DNA from: Aliiroseovarius pelagivivens
GTDB taxonomy: Bacteria; Pseudomonadota; Alphaproteobacteria; Rhodobacterales; Rhodobacteraceae
NCBI RefSeq assembly: GCF_900302485.1
Contig: NZ_OMOI01000001.1
Coordinates: 1,178,001 to 1,242,000, forward strand
Length of the DNA stretch: 64,000 nt
Direction: 5' to 3'
Part shown: piece after piece, positions 1-8,190 of the stretch
Layout: each line of letters starts with the position of its first letter
How positions within the stretch are numbered: the first letter of the stretch is position 1
Notes under the pieces: model-generated
The model's input: the letters and a program-made list of their open reading frames with translations, nothing else
Databases searched by the model: none
What the model was told of the DNA's origin: nothing
Position numbers and translations under genes: made by a program

Positions 1-404
1 AGATCGGCCGCACGGCGCGCAACAGCAGTGAAGCTGTAAACCGAGATGTCCATGGTCATGCGGAAGTTCTCGGGGCTGGTGTCGACATAACGGCCGCGAA
101 GCTCGTTTTTGTCCGAGAAACCAATGGCGTGGACGATGAAGTCCAACTTGCCCCATTTCTCTTCCAGAGCGGCAAACAGGGCATCAATCGATGGCTGATC
201 TGCCACATCGCATTCCAGAACAATGTCCGAACCAAGCTGGTCTGCTAGTGGTACGACCCGTTTCTTCAGCGCCTCACCCTGATAGGAAAATGCAAGCTCG
301 GCTCCGGCGTCGGCGCAGGCTTTGGCAATTCCCCATGCAATGGATTTATCATTCGCGAGACCCATAATCAGGCCACGCTTTCCCTTCATCAATTCGGTCG
401 ACAT
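1..404 (-). CDS. fabI: Enoyl-[acyl-carrier-protein] reductase FabI (5' part)
   Basis: Enoyl-ACP reductase performs the last reduction of each fatty-acid elongation cycle in the cytoplasm, using NADH. Only the first 134 codons are present and the gene leaves the window on the left. The start ATG is at 404..402. Residues 11-30 contain GLIMG and KSIAWGIA, the unusual Gly-rich cofactor-binding loop of FabI-type short-chain dehydrogenases, and HAIGFSDKNELRGRY begins near residue 92, a stretch typical of FabI. The catalytic Tyr and Lys would lie beyond the window edge. It diverges from pdxH across about 150 bp. The family call is secure; FabI rather than a paralogue is likely. Confidence 0.93.
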   Translation of the reverse strand, partial: MSTELMKGKRGLIMGLANDKSIAWGIAKACADAGAELAFSYQGEALKKRVVPLADQLGSDIVLECDVADQPSIDALFAALEEKWGKLDFIVHAIGFSDKNELRGRYVDTSPENFRMTMDISVYSFTAVARRAAD

Positions 405-562
405 AAATGTTCCTCGTCCCGCGATACTGCGTTAAGACCGTTTATGCGATTGACGGTGCGTCTTCAAGTCCGGCATGGCGCTATGTAGTTGTGAAATGGC
501 GGGATTTGGCCAGCCTTTTATAGGTGACCATGCGATTGTGACCCGTATGAGAAGGAATGCAA

Positions 563-1168
563 ATGTCTGAACGTGACGGAATTTTCTCGGGTGATGACCC
601 ATTTGTCATCGCGCGAAGCTGGTTGGCTGAAGCCGAAAAAAGTGAAGTAAATGATCCCAACGCAATCGCTCTGTCCACAGTTGATGCGGATGGTTTGCCC
701 AATGCGCGCATGGTGCTTCTGAAAGACATCGAAGATGACGCCTTCGTTTTTTATACGAACTATGGCTCGGTCAAAGCGCAGGAAATCGAGCAGGCGGGGA
801 AGGCTGCCTTCGTCATCCACTGGAAAAGCTTAAGGCGGCAGATTCGCGTTCGTGGCACCGTAACTCGTGAAGAAGGCGTGCAGGCGGACAATTACTTTGC
901 GTCACGTTCCCTTAAAAGCAAACTAGGAGCTTGGGCGTCACGACAAAGCCAGCCCTTGTCGTCGCGCGCCAATTTGATGGCCAAAGTTGCGAAGGTGACG
1001 GCGCAGCACGGACCAAGCCCGCAACGCCCTGACTTCTGGGGTGGATACCGTATCCTGCCAAGCGAAATCGAGTTTTGGGCGGATGGTGCATTCCGGCTGC
1101 ATGATCGGTTTCGCTGGACGCGTTCGGGGCAGGACCAAAACTGGCAAGTAGAGCGCCTGAACCCCTGA
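563..1168 (+). CDS. pdxH: Pyridoxamine/pyridoxine 5'-phosphate oxidase
   Basis: FMN-dependent oxidase that makes pyridoxal 5'-phosphate from PNP or PMP, the last step of vitamin B6 synthesis and salvage. The protein is about 201 residues, normal for Pdx[22 protein letters not shown] and [15 protein letters not shown] are the FMN- and substrate-binding segments, and the C-terminus WQVERLNP is the classical PdxH ending. I chose ATG 563 because GAAGGA (551-556) lies six bases upstream; the in-frame ATG at 557 directly abuts that site. The gene stands alone, divergent from fabI. Confidence 0.95.
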   Translation: MSERDGIFSGDDPFVIARSWLAEAEKSEVNDPNAIALSTVDADGLPNARMVLLKDIEDDAFVFYTNYGSVKAQEIEQAGKAAFVIHWKSLRRQIRVRGTVTREEGVQADNYFASRSLKSKLGAWASRQSQPLSSRANLMAKVAKVTAQHGPSPQRPDFWGGYRILPSEIEFWADGAFRLHDRFRWTRSGQDQNWQVERLNP

Positions 1169-1282
1169 AAATCTTACTGCTTCGTGGCTCTACCTATCCA
1201 AAAATACAGGTGTGAAGGGCTTGCGTCGCTCGTGCAAACGCCCCAATAGTAAAGATGGGGATGAAATGTGCTAGAGGTTGAT

Positions 1283-1828
1283 ATGTCGCAGATTGGTGAC
1301 GCCCACGCGGCAGATGTTGTGCAGGGGCAGGTCAAATGGTTTGATCCGAACAAGGGGTTCGGGTTTGTGGTTGCGAATGAAGGCGGCGCAGATATTCTGT
1401 TGCATGCCAATGTTTTGCGTAATTTTGGCCAGAGTTCTGTTGCCGATGGTTCCAGCATCGAAATCACCGTTCAGGCGACCGATCGTGGCCGTCAGGCAAT
1501 CAGCGTGTTGTCAATCACACCCCCGGAAGGGGAAAGCATCCATCAGTTGGAAGAGATCGTTGAAGGGTTGGTTGACCCCGACAGCATCGGCGAGATGGAA
1601 CCAGCCCGCGTCAAATGGTTCGACAAGGCCAAAGGTTTTGGGTTCGCCAATGCATTCGGAAGCTCAGACGACATCTTCGTGCATATCGAAGTGCTGCGTC
1701 GCTCGGGCCTTGCCGATCTTCAACCAGGAGAGGCGATCAGCATCCGCGCGGCCGATGGAAAACGCGGAAAAATGGCGGTTTCCGTACATGCTTGGGATGC
1801 TGCCGTCGACGACGAGACCGCATCTTGA
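1283..1828 (+). CDS. Cold-shock protein with two cold-shock domains
   Basis: Nucleic-acid-binding protein of about 181 residues with two CspA-like OB-fold domains. The first (about residues 13-80) contains [15 protein letters not shown], and the second (about 108-175) contains [15 protein letters not shown] followed by [10 protein letters not shown], so both keep the RNP1 motif; RNP2 is clearest in the second. An acidic linker joins them. Such proteins act as RNA chaperones; the exact targets are unknown. The start is ATG 1283, preceded by AGAGG at 1273-1277; a GTG at 1268 is in frame but lacks a ribosome site. The stop overlaps the likely start of the next gene. Confidence 0.9.
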   Translation: MSQIGDAHAADVVQGQVKWFDPNKGFGFVVANEGGADILLHANVLRNFGQSSVADGSSIEITVQATDRGRQAISVLSITPPEGESIHQLEEIVEGLVDPDSIGEMEPARVKWFDKAKGFGFANAFGSSDDIFVHIEVLRRSGLADLQPGEAISIRAADGKRGKMAVSVHAWDAAVDDETAS

Positions 1829-2331
1829 ACTTATCCCTGCGCAAGGGTGTGATAGCTTTTTGCGCGTTTCTTCCCGCCACTCTGAGCGCCCATTGGGCCC
1901 AAGCCTCTGACTGCCATTCGAATCGCATCAGTATTCGCGGTGACTGGGGCCAAGCAGCCTTTACGGTCGAGGTCGCGGACGACCCGCGCGAACGAGCCCA
2001 GGGGCTGATGTTTCGCGAACATATGCCGACGACCCATGGAATGCTGTTTCTCTTTGAGACTCCTCAGCAGGTCGGATTTTGGATGAAAGACACGCTGATA
2101 GCGCTGGATATGATTTTTATCCAACCTGATGGCACGGTGTCCCGGATACATGAAAATGCGATCCCTCACGACACAACCGTGATCGACGGAGGGCCGGGCG
2201 TCCTAGCTGTTCTTGAGGTGAACGGTGGGCTGTCTGCGCGATTTGGTATCTCCGAAGGCAGTGAGTTGCAGCACCCCGCTTTAGATCAAGCACTGGCCGC
2301 ATGGCCTTGTGATGCACCGAGCGCGGATTAA
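1825..2331 (+). CDS. DUF192 family secreted protein
   Basis: A protein of about 168 residues with an N-terminal hydrophobic signal ([19 protein letters not shown], cleavage probably after AQA near residue 25) and a DUF192 domain. Typical DUF192 signatures are [40 protein letters not shown] and VLEVNGG. The function of DUF192 is unknown; many members are exported. No ATG fits before the signal, so TTG 1825 is the probable start, overlapping the TGA (1826-1828) of the cold-shock gene and implying translational coupling. An upstream in-frame extension into the cold-shock gene is possible but would bury the signal peptide. The start is less certain than the domain. Confidence 0.82.
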   Translation: MNLSLRKGVIAFCAFLPATLSAHWAQASDCHSNRISIRGDWGQAAFTVEVADDPRERAQGLMFREHMPTTHGMLFLFETPQQVGFWMKDTLIALDMIFIQPDGTVSRIHENAIPHDTTVIDGGPGVLAVLEVNGGLSARFGISEGSELQHPALDQALAAWPCDAPSAD

Positions 2332-2403
2332 TCGACCAACATTTCACTTTGTGAGGATTTCTCTCTTTTCATTGCCGAAACACATCGGTAAGGAAGAGGC
2401 GTT

Positions 2404-2480
2404 CGGGGCGTAGCGCAGTCTGGTAGCGCACCTGTTTTGGGTACAGGGGGTCGCAAGTTCGAATCTTGCCGTCCCGACCA
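2404..2480 (+). tRNA. tRNA-Pro (anticodon TGG)
   Basis: A 77-nt cloverleaf. The acceptor arms CGGGGCG (2404-2410) and CGTCCCG (2470-2476) pair fully with one G-T, followed by discriminator A and an encoded CCA (2478-2480). The anticodon arm is CCTGT-TTTGGGT-ACAGG, giving anticodon TGG for proline CCN codons. The T-arm has GCAAG-TTCGAAT-CTTGC. The D-arm region AGCGCAGTCTGGTAGCGC is normal. Confidence 0.97.
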
Positions 2481-2530
2481 CTCTTCACCAATAGAGTTTG
2501 TCGTTCGAGAGATCAGTGTGACGGAAGTCA

Positions 2531-2546
2531 CCACTATATATGGTGG
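2531..2546. promoter_or_regulatory. NrdR-box-like palindrome, distal
   Basis: CCACTATATATGGTGG fits the NrdR box form ACACWATATATWGTGT apart from the outer bases and one W position. It lies about 630 bp before nrdJ, 50 bp after tRNA-Pro. A clear partner at the usual 31-32 bp spacing is not visible, although 2563-2578 keeps a CAC half. It may be a distant auxiliary site or a chance AT-rich inverted repeat. Confidence 0.4.
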
Positions 2547-2906
2547 TCTCCGGCCGATTTTCGCACGCTAATTTACATCCCAAATCCAGTGCGATGTCAC
2601 GCAGAGGTGAGTCGGTTTTTTGGCGGGATTGGCCACCGACCCCTCGCAGATCGGACGCGTGCTTTCCTAAACCAACCGCTCATGTGTCGCAGAAGTCGCA
2701 GGTGTTCCGTTTGTGCACTATCGCTTGTGGGGAAATGCCTCGCTTCAAGCAACATGTAGTGTTCGAAGTGTAAACTAGCCAATTTACTAGCAAAAGAAGG
2801 TTTCTAGCTAAGGTTGAATATAGTTAGAATCAACCGGGCGACATCCGATGGTTGTGCGCCCACCTGCGTCAACAGAAAAGAGTTGGGGATATCTTTGAAT
2901 TTATCG

Positions 2907-2972
2907 TTGACGGTATAGGGATGTCTACGCCAGATTGTGGGGGCTAGTCGAAAGGGCCACAATATATAGTGG
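2907..2972 (+). promoter_or_regulatory. Candidate nrdJ promoter with tandem NrdR boxes
   Basis: CCACAATATATAGTGG (2957-2972) is a good NrdR box. Exactly 32 bp upstream, CTACGCCAGATTGTGG (2925-2940) matches 11 of 16 positions, which reproduces the three-helical-turn spacing of paired NrdR boxes. TTGACG at 2907-2912 could be a -35, with a weak -10 (CAGATT, 2931-2936) buried in the upstream box, so bound NrdR would block the promoter. NrdR is an ATP/dATP-sensing repressor of ribonucleotide reductase genes; the nrdR gene itself is not in the window. Confidence 0.55.
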
Positions 2973-3173
2973 CTCGCGGTTGGTAGGGTGAAACAGGGGC
3001 CAAGCTTTGATTTGGAAGTTTCAAGGGTGCGTCACTTCGATGGTGCGCGGCTCTCGACGGTATTCCTGTGTCTTATCCTCACGCTGTTCGACTAGCACGA
3101 ATTTGATCGAAAAGGGCAGATCCCTTGCACTGACGGGGCGCAAGGGACCACTAAAGGGACTGGACAGGGCACA

Positions 3174-6100
3174 ATGAAGATTGAACGCAAATTCACTAGA
3201 TCGGGGCAGGGCGCGTATTCAGAGCTGGATTTCACCACCACGGTGTCAGAAATTCGCAACCCGGACGGAACAATCGTTTTCAAACTGGACGAATGCGAAG
3301 TGCCGACAAGCTGGAGCCAAGTGGCATCCGATGTGATTGCGCAGAAATACTTCCGGAAGGCCGGCGTTCCGGCTGCTCTTAAAAAGGTTAAGGAAAAGGG
3401 CGTTCCTGAATTCCTGTGGCGTTCAGTTCCCGATGAAAAAGCCATGGCCGATCTGCCCGAAGATCAGCGCTTTGGCGGTGAAACCTCGGCCAAACAGGTG
3501 TTCGACCGTCTGGCAGGCGCATGGGCCTATTGGGGCTGGAAGGGTGGCTACTTTACCACCGAAGAAGACGCTCGCGCCTATTTCGACGAAATGCGTCACA
3601 TGCTTGCCAGCCAGCGCGCCGCGCCGAACTCGCCCCAATGGTTCAACACCGGTCTGCATTGGGCCTATGGCATCGATGGTCCTGCACAGGGCCACTATTA
3701 TGTGGATCACAAGACCCGCAAGCTGACTCGCTCGAAGTCCAGCTATGAGCATCCGCAGCCGCACGCCTGTTTCATTCAGTCGGTTGGCGATGATCTGGTT
3801 GGCGACGGCGGCATCATGGACCTGTGGGTTCGCGAAGCGCGCCTGTTCAAATATGGTTCGGGCACTGGCACCAACTTTTCGTCCCTGCGTGCAGCGAATG
3901 AAGAGCTGTCGGGTGGCGGTAAATCCTCGGGTCTGATGGGCTTCCTGAAAATCGGCGACCGTGCCGCGGGCGCGATCAAGTCGGGTGGCACCACGCGCCG
4001 CGCCGCTAAGATGGTGATCGTCGATGCGGATCACCCGGATATCGAGGAATACATCAACTGGAAGGTCAAGGAAGAGCAGAAGGTGGCCAGCCTGGTTGCT
4101 GGCTCGAAGATGCATGAAGAGCATCTGAACCACATCTTTGCGGCCATCCGTGCCTGGGACGGCAAAGCAGAAGATGCCTATGATCCCAAAACCAACGACA
4201 CGCTGAAAGAGGCCATTCGCGCCGCGAAAAAAGTCGCGATCCCCGAAAACTACGTCAAGCGCGTGTTGGATTATGCAAAGCAGGGTTTCGGCTCGATCGA
4301 ATTCCCGACCTATGACACCGACTGGGACAGCGAGGCTTACGCCACCGTTTCGGGCCAGAACTCGAACAACTCGGTCCGCGTCACCGACAGCTTCCTGAAG
4401 GCTGTTGAAGCCGACGCAGATTGGGAACTGATCCGCCGCACCGACGGCAGCGTAGCGAAGACCATCAAGGCGCGCGACCTGTGGGAACAGATCGGCCACG
4501 CCGCATGGTCTTGCGCAGATCCCGGCATTCAGTATCACGATACGGTCAACGCGTGGCACACCTGCCCTGAAGACGGTGCGATCCGCGGCTCGAACCCGTG
4601 CTCGGAATACATGTTCCTGGACGACACCGCGTGTAACCTTGCTTCGATGAACCTGCTGACCTTCCTGAAGGATGGCGAGTTCCAGGCTGAAGATTACATG
4701 CACGCCACCCGCCTGTGGACCATCACGCTGGAAATCTCGGTCATGATGGCGCAGTTCCCGTCGAAAGAGATCGCGGAATTGTCCTATGTTTTCCGCACCT
4801 TGGGTCTTGGGTATGCCAATATCGGCGGCCTACTGATGAACATGGGTTATGGCTATGACAGCGACGAAGGCCGTGCACTGTGCGGGGCCTTGACGGCGAT
4901 CATGACCGGTGTGGCCTATGCGACCTCGGCCGAGATGGCGAACGAGCTGGGCGCCTTTGAAGGCTACGAGCGCAACAAAGAGCACATGCTGCGCGTCATC
5001 CAGAACCACCGCAACGCCGCCTATGGTGCAAGCGATGGGTATCAGGATCTGGCCGTGAAGCCGGTGCCGCTGGATATGAAAAACTGCCCCGATGCCAAGC
5101 TGGTCGATCTGGCCATGGGCGCGTGGGACGAAGCCTATGCGCTTGGCGAAAAGCACGGTTATCGCAACGCGCAGGTGTCCGTGATTGCACCCACCGGCAC
5201 CATTGGTCTGGTGATGGACTGCGACACGACGGGGATCGAGCCCGACTTTGCTTTGGTAAAGTTCAAGAAACTGGCCGGTGGCGGTTACTTCAAGATCATC
5301 AACCGATCGGTGCCTGCGGCCCTTGAGAAACTGGGCTATGACAGTGCGCAGATTGAAGAAGTCATCGCCTATGCTGTCGGTCACGGCACCATGGGGAACG
5401 CGCCTGCGATCAATCACACGACCCTGATTGGACACGGGTTCGGACAGAACGAGATCGAGAAGATCGAGGCTGCTCTGTCGTCCGCCTTCGACATCCGTTT
5501 CGTGTTCAACCAGTGGACGCTGGGCGAGGAATTCTGCACCAATGTGTTGGGTATTCCCACTGAGAAGCTGAACGACCCAGAGTTTAACCTGCTGCGTCAC
5601 CTTGGCTTTACGCGTCAGGACATCGAAGCCGCGAACGATCACGTTCTGGGCACGATGACGCTGGAAGGTGCTCCGCATCTGAAGGAAGAGCACTATAACG
5701 TCTTTGATTGCGCCAACCCGTGTGGCAAAAAAGGCAAGCGTTTCCTGAGTGTTGATAGCCATATCTACATGATGGCCGCGGCTCAATCGTTCATCTCGGG
5801 TGCGATCTCGAAAACGATCAACATGCCGAATGATGCCACCATTGAAGACTGCCAGAAGGCTTATGAACTCAGCTGGTCGCTGGGCGTGAAGGCCAACGCG
5901 CTCTATCGCGACGGCTCGAAGCTCAGCCAGCCTCTGGCTGCGGCTCTGGTCGAGGATGACGAAGAGGCAGAGGAAATCCTGGCCTCGGGATCGCCCCACG
6001 AAAAAGCTGTGACGCTGGCTGAAAAGATCATCGAAAAAGTGGTGATCAAAGAAGTCGCACGTGGTCGCGAGAAACTGCCCGAGCGCCGCAAGGGCTATAC

Positions 6101-6878
6101 CCAGAAGGCTATCGTAGGCGGCCACAAGGTCTATCTGCGTACGGGCGAATATGAGACCGGCTCGTTGGGTGAGATCTTCATCGACATGCATAAAGAAGGC
6201 GCTGGCTTCCGTGCGATGATGAACAACTTCGCCATCGCGGTGTCGGTTGGCCTGCAATACGGCGTACCGCTGGAGGAGTTCGTGGACGCCTTCACCTTCA
6301 CGAAGTTCGAACCGGCAGGCATGGTTCAGGGCAACGACTCGATCAAGAACGCGACGTCGATCCTTGACTATATCTTCCGCGAGCTGGCCGTGTCCTATCT
6401 GGACCGCACTGATCTGGCGCATGTGAAACCGCAGGGTGCATCGTTTGATGATCTGGGCCGTGGCGAGGAAGAAGGCGTATCGAACGTGCAAGAGCCGTCC
6501 GAAACTGCCGCGACCAAGTCCTTGGAAGTGCTGAAACAAATCAGCTCGTCCGGTTATCTGCGCAAGCGTTTGCCGCAGGAACTGGTGGTTCTGCAAGGTG
6601 GTGTGGAAGCGGGGGGAACGGCATTGACCGGGACCGATCCCATCGGTGCGCTGAACACATTGGTGCCGGAAACATCTGGTGACACGGCTGTGGTCGAAAT
6701 GTCCATCACCGAGGCGTCGGTTACGACCGGCACAGTGAACACCATTGATGCACGGACCAAGGCCAAAATGCAGGGCTATGAGGGCGATCCCTGTGGCGAA
6801 TGCGGCAACTATACGCTGGTGCGTAACGGTACCTGCATGAAGTGCAACACCTGCGGCTCGACCACGGGCTGTAGCTAA
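3174..6878 (+). CDS. nrdJ: Vitamin B12-dependent (class II) ribonucleotide reductase
   Basis: A 1234-residue adenosylcobalamin-dependent ribonucleotide reductase that reduces ribonucleotides to deoxyribonucleotides with or without oxygen. The catalytic barrel includes [20 protein letters not shown], with the conserved NPCSE motif, and further on [20 protein letters not shown], characteristic of the long class II family. The C-terminus is a zinc-ribbon-like tail with Cys1207, 1210, 1221, 1224, 1227 and 1233; the cysteines are thought to re-reduce the active site. The start ATG 3174 has only a weak ribosome site (CAGGG). The promoter carries NrdR-like boxes, and cobalamin synthesis genes lie elsewhere in this window. 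The family call is very secure. Confidence 0.97.
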   Translation: MKIERKFTRSGQGAYSELDFTTTVSEIRNPDGTIVFKLDECEVPTSWSQVASDVIAQKYFRKAGVPAALKKVKEKGVPEFLWRSVPDEKAMADLPEDQRFGGETSAKQVFDRLAGAWAYWGWKGGYFTTEEDARAYFDEMRHMLASQRAAPNSPQWFNTGLHWAYGIDGPAQGHYYVDHKTRKLTRSKSSYEHPQPHACFIQSVGDDLVGDGGIMDLWVREARLFKYGSGTGTNFSSLRAANEELSGGGKSSGLMGFLKIGDRAAGAIKSGGTTRRAAKMVIVDADHPDIEEYINWKVKEEQKVASLVAGSKMHEEHLNHIFAAIRAWDGKAEDAYDPKTNDTLKEAIRAAKKVAIPENYVKRVLDYAKQGFGSIEFPTYDTDWDSEAYATVSGQNSNNSVRVTDSFLKAVEADADWELIRRTDGSVAKTIKARDLWEQIGHAAWSCADPGIQYHDTVNAWHTCPEDGAIRGSNPCSEYMFLDDTACNLASMNLLTFLKDGEFQAEDYMHATRLWTITLEISVMMAQFPSKEIAELSYVFRTLGLGYANIGGLLMNMGYGYDSDEGRALCGALTAIMTGVAYATSAEMANELGAFEGYERNKEHMLRVIQNHRNAAYGASDGYQDLAVKPVPLDMKNCPDAKLVDLAMGAWDEAYALGEKHGYRNAQVSVIAPTGTIGLVMDCDTTGIEPDFALVKFKKLAGGGYFKIINRSVPAALEKLGYDSAQIEEVIAYAVGHGTMGNAPAINHTTLIGHGFGQNEIEKIEAALSSAFDIRFVFNQWTLGEEFCTNVLGIPTEKLNDPEFNLLRHLGFTRQDIEAANDHVLGTMTLEGAPHLKEEHYNVFDCANPCGKKGKRFLSVDSHIYMMAAAQSFISGAISKTINMPNDATIEDCQKAYELSWSLGVKANALYRDGSKLSQPLAAALVEDDEEAEEILASGSPHEKAVTLAEKIIEKVVIKEVARGREKLPERRKGYTQKAIVGGHKVYLRTGEYETGSLGEIFIDMHKEGAGFRAMMNNFAIAVSVGLQYGVPLEEFVDAFTFTKFEPAGMVQGNDSIKNATSILDYIFRELAVSYLDRTDLAHVKPQGASFDDLGRGEEEGVSNVQEPSETAATKSLEVLKQISSSGYLRKRLPQELVVLQGGVEAGGTALTGTDPIGALNTLVPETSGDTAVVEMSITEASVTTGTVNTIDARTKAKMQGYEGDPCGECGNYTLVRNGTCMKCNTCGSTTGCS

Positions 6879-6890
6879 CGGTTTCGTCTA

Positions 6891-7081
6891 GGCCGCCGTG
6901 TCCCAAGTGGCGGCCCAGGCAAGGTTAGGGTGGGTACGGGGGATGCCCGCCATCCTAACATGGGGCAGGTGCGCTTGCCCCCGACACAGATAGGGCCGCA
7001 GGCAAATAAACCGAGCGGTACCAATGATGAGCCCTATCAGTGAAACTGGGGTGTCCTGCGGGGCACCCCGTTTTTCTTTTT
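6891..7081 (+). ncRNA. Candidate structured RNA or 3'UTR element ending in a terminator
   Basis: The 376 bp between nrdJ and the next gene hold no coding region, but a row of inverted repeats. Hairpin 1: GGCCGCC 6891-6897 with GGCGGCC 6909-6915. Hairpin 2: GTTAGGGTGG 6924-6933 with CCATCCTAAC 6950-6959 (one G-U). Hairpin 3: GGGGCA 6962-6967 with TGCCCC 6976-6981. Hairpin 4: GATAGGG 6989-6995 with CCCTATC 7032-7038, enclosing CCGC 6996-6999 with GCGG 7015-7018. Last, GGGGTG 7048-7053 with CACCCC 7064-7069 followed by TTTTTCTTTTT, an intrinsic terminator. It could be a processed 3'UTR RNA or an independent small RNA. I do not recognise it as 6S, SRP, RNase P or tmRNA. Confidence 0.4.
7048..7081 (+). 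terminator. Rho-independent terminator downstream of nrdJ
   Basis: Stem GGGGTG/CACCCC (7048-7053 and 7064-7069) with a short loop, followed at once by G and a run TTTTTCTTTTT. It would end the nrdJ transcript about 170 nt after the stop codon. Confidence 0.8.
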
Positions 7082-7254
7082 GATCCCTTACGAACGGGAT
7101 GGCTCTTGTGCGTGGCAGGCCACGCGCCCAACAAAGTTAACAACTGTCATAAAACTTAAACAAACAGGAAATACTGGAAGCAAAAGCCACTAGCTCTCCA
7201 AGCAGGAAGGGTATTCGGCTGACAGGCGTCGATAGAAGGGTGAAGGAGGGATCA

Positions 7255-7542
7255 ATGCTTGGTCTGGTGCTGTGGTATGATGACAAGACCGGGAACGGTC
7301 TGGTCTGGTGCGAGGATCAAGGGCCGCTGGCGTGTATCCGGTCGAGGGACACAGTCCTGGAAGGCATCGACAGGCTGGAGCAAGGGCAGCTTGTCCGCTG
7401 CAAGGTCGCAAAACGGGATGAGCATCGCATGGTCATGATTGTCACGGGTGTTGAAGGGGATATCCCATCTGAAGACCTGCGCAATATCCTGACACAAAAC
7501 CGGGAACGCCGGGAAAGGCCATCGTTGAAAGTGGTCGCCTAG
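7255..7542 (+). CDS. Divergent cold-shock-fold protein
   Basis: A 95-residue protein of no established function. The N-terminal 65 residues follow the spacing of a cold-shock domain (MLGLVLWYDDKTGNGLVW, then GIDRLEQGQLVRCKV and a final V-rich strand), so an OB fold is likely. The RNA-contacting aromatic motifs are lost: KGFGF is replaced by TGNGL and the VFVH motif by LACIR. The C-terminus is charged (residues 85-91 are rich in Arg and Glu). The start ATG 7255 has an excellent ribosome site, AAGGAGGG (7243-7250). It is flanked by a terminator on each side, so it is probably monocistronic. Confidence 0.75.
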   Translation: MLGLVLWYDDKTGNGLVWCEDQGPLACIRSRDTVLEGIDRLEQGQLVRCKVAKRDEHRMVMIVTGVEGDIPSEDLRNILTQNRERRERPSLKVVA

Positions 7543-7566
7543 GATCACAGGGACTCTCCAATAGAA

Positions 7567-7596
7567 AACGCCCGGTCGCAGAGGCAACCGGGCGTT
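7567..7596. terminator. Bidirectional terminator between convergent genes
   Basis: Perfect stem AACGCCCGGT (7567-7576) and ACCGGGCGTT (7587-7596), followed by CTTCTTTT on the plus strand and preceded by AAAA for the minus strand. It separates the small cold-shock-like gene from ilvN, which is convergent. Confidence 0.85.
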
Positions 7597-7616
7597 CTTC
7601 TTTTCAGGTGGCAGGC

Positions 7617-8177
7617 TTAGACGCCGCGGGGCAGGGCGGCGACACCAGTACGTGCTACTTCGCTCAGTCCCAGCGGGCGCATCAGCTCGGCAAAGGCGTC
7701 GATTTTCTCGGTCGTACCGGTGATCTCGAACACAAAGCTGTCCAGCGTGCTGTCCACAACATTTGCGCGGAAGATGTCGGCCAGACGCAGAGCCTCGACG
7801 CGCTTGTCGCCAGCGCCTTCGACTTTCAAAAGCGCCAGTTCCCGCTCGACCGCCGGACCTTCGACCGTCAGATCGTGCACTTCGTGCACCGGAACGATGC
7901 GACCCAACTGCGCCTTGATCTGTTCGATCACGGCGGGTGTGCCAGTGGTCACGATGGTGATGCGCGACAGATGACCTTCGTGATCAACCTCGGCCACGGT
8001 CAGGCTTTCAATGTTGTACCCACGACCGGCGAACAAGCCGATCACGCGGGCTAGGACGCCCGCTTCATTGTCCACCACACAGGCCAGCGTATGGCGTTCG
8101 ATGATGTCCGAATTGGGGTCGCGCAGGTCATAGGCGGACTTGCGGGAGGAACCTTTTTTGATTTTTAGTGCAGACAT
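7617..8177 (-). CDS. ilvN: Acetolactate synthase small (regulatory) subunit
   Basis: Regulatory subunit of acetohydroxyacid synthase, the first common enzyme of valine, leucine and isoleucine synthesis; it confers valine feedback inhibition. It has 186 residues. An N-terminal ACT domain (about residues 27-105) shows ERHTLACVVDNEAGVLARVIG and GRGYNIESLTVAEVDHEG, followed by the IlvN/IlvH C-terminal domain. The start ATG is preceded by AGGAGGG. It lies 13 bp after ilvB on the same strand and shares its attenuator-controlled transcript. Confidence 0.96.
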   Translation of the reverse strand: MSALKIKKGSSRKSAYDLRDPNSDIIERHTLACVVDNEAGVLARVIGLFAGRGYNIESLTVAEVDHEGHLSRITIVTTGTPAVIEQIKAQLGRIVPVHEVHDLTVEGPAVERELALLKVEGAGDKRVEALRLADIFRANVVDSTLDSFVFEITGTTEKIDAFAELMRPLGLSEVARTGVAALPRGV

Positions 8178-8190
8178 TTAAAAGCCCTCC

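Larger units (their letters stand above)
2481..3173 (+). other. Long intergenic region upstream of nrdJ
   Basis: About 690 bp between tRNA-Pro and nrdJ with no convincing coding region. It is more AT-rich than its surroundings. It contains three NrdR-box-like palindromes (2531-2546, 2925-2940, 2957-2972), a possible promoter with TTGACG at 2907-2912 and a weak -10 near 2930-2936, and a 7-bp hairpin (CCCTTGC 3122-3128 with GCAAGGG 3140-3146) in the putative leader just before nrdJ. I looked for a B12 riboswitch core, which would make sense for a B12-dependent enzyme, and did not see one. Confidence 0.6.

Noticed and set aside
2328-2534. Minus-strand open frame with the peptide [23 protein letters not shown]
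   Set aside because: This is the well-known false protein made by reading a tRNA-Pro gene backwards; it lies exactly over the tRNA at 2404-2480.
2466-2773. Two overlapping plus-strand frames of 77-97 codons after tRNA-Pro
   Set aside because: No ribosome site, biased composition, they overlap each other and one starts inside the tRNA. I treat the region as regulatory.
2940-3173. Possible adenosylcobalamin riboswitch before the B12-dependent nrdJ
   Set aside because: I looked for the conserved B12-box core and did not find it; the only visible structure is a short hairpin at 3122-3146.
4830-6596. A 588-codon open frame antisense to nrdJ, and another at 3423-4703
   Set aside because: High-GC third positions create long antisense frames; the proteins are His/Arg/Gln-rich, have no domain and no ribosome site, and nrdJ is certain.
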